A stretch of DNA of 64,000 bases from Xanthomonas hortorum. GTDB taxonomy: Bacteria > Pseudomonadota > Gammaproteobacteria > Xanthomonadales > Xanthomonadaceae. The translations under genes were made by a program, and so were the position numbers. Location: assembly GCF_002940005.1 (NCBI RefSeq), contig NZ_MDEF01000014.1. One strand, given 5' to 3'. The notes below the pieces were generated by a model, which worked only from the letters and a program-made list of their open reading frames with translations, had not been told where the DNA came from and did no database searches. Below are positions 62,390 through 64,000 of the stretch, in pieces. How positions within the stretch are numbered: position 1 is the first letter of the stretch; each line of letters opens with the position of its first letter.

Positions 62390-63754
62390 TCAAGCCACAT
62401 AGATCGTCTTGATATTCATGAACTCATGAATGCCATGCTCGGCCAGCTCGCGCCCGAAACCCGAGCGCTTGATCCCACCGAAGGGCAAACGCACATCACT
62501 CTTGACCACCGAATTGACGAACGCCGCACCGCATTGCAACTGCTGCGCCACGCGCTCGCCGCGTTTGGCATCTGCCGTCCACACGCTGCCGCCCAGACCG
62601 AAGGTGGTGTCGTTGGCCACACGCACCGCTTCTGCTTCGTCGGCCACGCGGATCACCGAGGCGACCGGGCCGAACAACTCTTCCTCGTAAGCCGGCATGC
62701 CCGGGGCAACACGGTCGAGAATGGTGGCGGGATAGCCTGCATGCGAGCCAGTCACAGGCTCGCCACCGAGCAGCACCTTTGCGCCCTTCTCCACGCTAGC
62801 CTGCACCTGCTTGTGCAACTCGTCGCGCAGGTCGGCGCGTGCCATCGGCGCGAGCGTGGTGGTTTCCTGCTGCGGGTCGCCGAGCACGCGCTTGGACGCG
62901 GCAGCGACAAAGCGTTCGATGAACTGATCGGCGATCGCGTCCGCCACGATGAAGCGCTTGGCGGCGATGCAGGTCTGCCCGCTATTGTCGAAACGCGACT
63001 GCACGGCAGACGTAACGGTGTGCTCCAGATCGGCGTCTTCCAGCACCACGAAGGCGTCGCTGCCGCCGAGCTCCATCACGCACTTCTTCAACTGGTCGCC
63101 CGCGTTTGCGGCCAGCGACCGGCCCGCACGCTCGCTACCGGTGAGCGTCACTGCGGCGATGCGATCGTCGCGCAACACGTCAGCCGCCTGGTCGTTGTCG
63201 ATATGCAGCACATCGAACACGCCGGGCGGAATGCCGGCAGCATCGAGCACTTCTTTCATCGCATCGGCGCAACGCGGCACATTGCTGGCGTGCTTGAGCA
63301 GCGCGACATTGCCGGCCATCAGGCCCGGTGCGAGAAAGCGAAACGCCTGCCACAACGGGAAATTCCACGGCATCACCGCAAAGACGCAGCCCAACGGCTC
63401 GTAACGCACGTAGCTGGATTGCGCTTCGGTGGGGATGTCGCGCGGTGCCAGATACTCGGCCGCGTGATCTGCGTAGTACGCGCAACCCTGCGCGCACTTG
63501 TCGACCTCGGCCAGCGCTTCATGGCGTAACTTGCCCATCTCGGCAGTCATGATGCGCTGCAGATCGTCGCGCCGTTTGCTCAGCTCTTCACCGACGCGGC
63601 GCAGCAAGGCGCCACGCTCTGCCAACGGCAGCGCCGCCCAGGTGGGAAACGCCTTGGCGGCAGCGGCCAGACGCGCCTCGATGGCGGCGGCATCCAGGGT
63701 TTGCTGGGTGTGCTCGACCTGGCCATTGGCCGGGTTGACGGTGTCGTAGGACAT
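62390..63754 (-). CDS. NAD(P)-dependent aldehyde dehydrogenase (succinate-semialdehyde type)
   Basis: 454 residues from ATG 63754, which has GGAG six bases upstream. Aldehyde dehydrogenase fold: P-W-N-F-P near residue 136, G-S-E-R-A-G in the cofactor site, catalytic Glu in M-E-L-G-G-S-D and catalytic Cys in S-G-Q-T-C. The length of about 455 and the Y-V-R-Y-E-P-L-G start of the core fit the succinate-semialdehyde subgroup (GabD2/Sad-like). The exact aldehyde is not proved by these motifs. No neighbouring GABA genes are in the window. Confidence 0.88.
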   Translation of the reverse strand: MSYDTVNPANGQVEHTQQTLDAAAIEARLAAAAKAFPTWAALPLAERGALLRRVGEELSKRRDDLQRIMTAEMGKLRHEALAEVDKCAQGCAYYADHAAEYLAPRDIPTEAQSSYVRYEPLGCVFAVMPWNFPLWQAFRFLAPGLMAGNVALLKHASNVPRCADAMKEVLDAAGIPPGVFDVLHIDNDQAADVLRDDRIAAVTLTGSERAGRSLAANAGDQLKKCVMELGGSDAFVVLEDADLEHTVTSAVQSRFDNSGQTCIAAKRFIVADAIADQFIERFVAAASKRVLGDPQQETTTLAPMARADLRDELHKQVQASVEKGAKVLLGGEPVTGSHAGYPATILDRVAPGMPAYEEELFGPVASVIRVADEAEAVRVANDTTFGLGGSVWTADAKRGERVAQQLQCGAAFVNSVVKSDVRLPFGGIKRSGFGRELAEHGIHEFMNIKTIYVA

Positions 63755-64000
63755 GACGGTCTCCTGTAGCAAGGCGGCCATGCTAGTCGCCGGGAAGTTG
63801 CAGCCGCGTCACAACCATCTGAAATCGCTGCAACGCTGTGTTTGCCGGCACCGCGACGGAATGCCGCAGCGCGATCACTTGGCGCTTGCGACCCCAACAT
63901 GACCGCCCGGAAGCGCCTGCCCGAAACAGACTGCCGCCAGTGGCCCTGTCGACTCCCCGCAATTCAATGCCAGCCAAAACTAGAGGTCTGCGGTTGATGT
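63755..64000. other. Gene-free end of window
   Basis: About 245 bp upstream of the aldehyde dehydrogenase gene. I see no reading frame, hairpin or repeat that I would call; it should contain that gene's promoter. Confidence 0.4.

Overview
The window reads as a piece of the chromosome of a plant-associated gammaproteobacterium, almost certainly Xanthomonas or a very close relative. The evidence is high G+C with strong third-position GC, a 689-residue FimX-type REC-PAS-GGDEF-EAL protein, petABC followed by sspAB, an H-NS-like protein of the Xanthomonas type, and intergenic repeats in the style of that genus (GTAGGAGCG-type REP, GGGATTCGGG tracts, GGTTACTTTTG hairpins). I see no transposase, integrase, phage gene or CRISPR array. 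The gene content is mostly housekeeping and the unusual material lies in the spacers.

Layout. 1-2.4 kb: the 3' part of suhB, an Fe/Mn superoxide dismutase, and an overlapping barnase-type RNase/barstar pair. 3.0-11 kb: uup, dbpA, apt, selO, a lipoprotein esterase, a GST and a cold-shock gene. 11.3-15.7 kb: yaiI-like, yaeQ, a flavoprotein and fimX. 16.1-19.6 kb: htpX, gluQ, phaB and phaR. 19.6-29.9 kb: a TraB/GumN protein, a DUF1684 lipoprotein, mutL, amiC-type amidase, tsaE and nnrD on the minus strand, facing queG and xseA on the plus strand; this is a conserved gammaproteobacterial block. 30.4-34.9 kb: a virJ homologue broken by one stop codon, a SUMF1-domain lipoprotein and rnd. 35.2-36.1 kb: an H-NS-like gene, tRNA-Ala(CGC) and a small hydrophilic protein. 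36.5-40 kb: a GAF-GGDEF protein facing a chemoreceptor-cheW pair with a candidate sigma-28 promoter. 40.1-45.1 kb: an alkyladenine glycosylase whose end overlaps the full-length helicase Lhr. 45.5-50.8 kb: a DUF3301 protein, sspB, sspA and petCBA. 51-53.7 kb: a lytic transglycosylase, then a WYL regulator and a GST that share a perfect operator-like palindrome. 53.8-61.7 kb: miaB, ybeZ/phoH, a stop-split exported protein, ybeY, a hypothetical protein, corC, a DUF4105 (Lnb-like) membrane protein and corA. 61.8-64 kb: a 22-copy octanucleotide array, hairpin repeats and an aldehyde dehydrogenase.

The least explained material is a family of dispersed, two-module palindromic repeats in four intergenic sites. 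Its individual copies show an internal deletion between short direct repeats, a single-module remnant, and a 97-bp tandem expansion that ends at the only ambiguous base in the window. Other items to check are a cluster of eight DnaA-box-like sites between miaB and ybeZ, two genes interrupted by single in-frame stops, a DUF4105 protein where lnt is often found, and the exported RNase/barstar pair.
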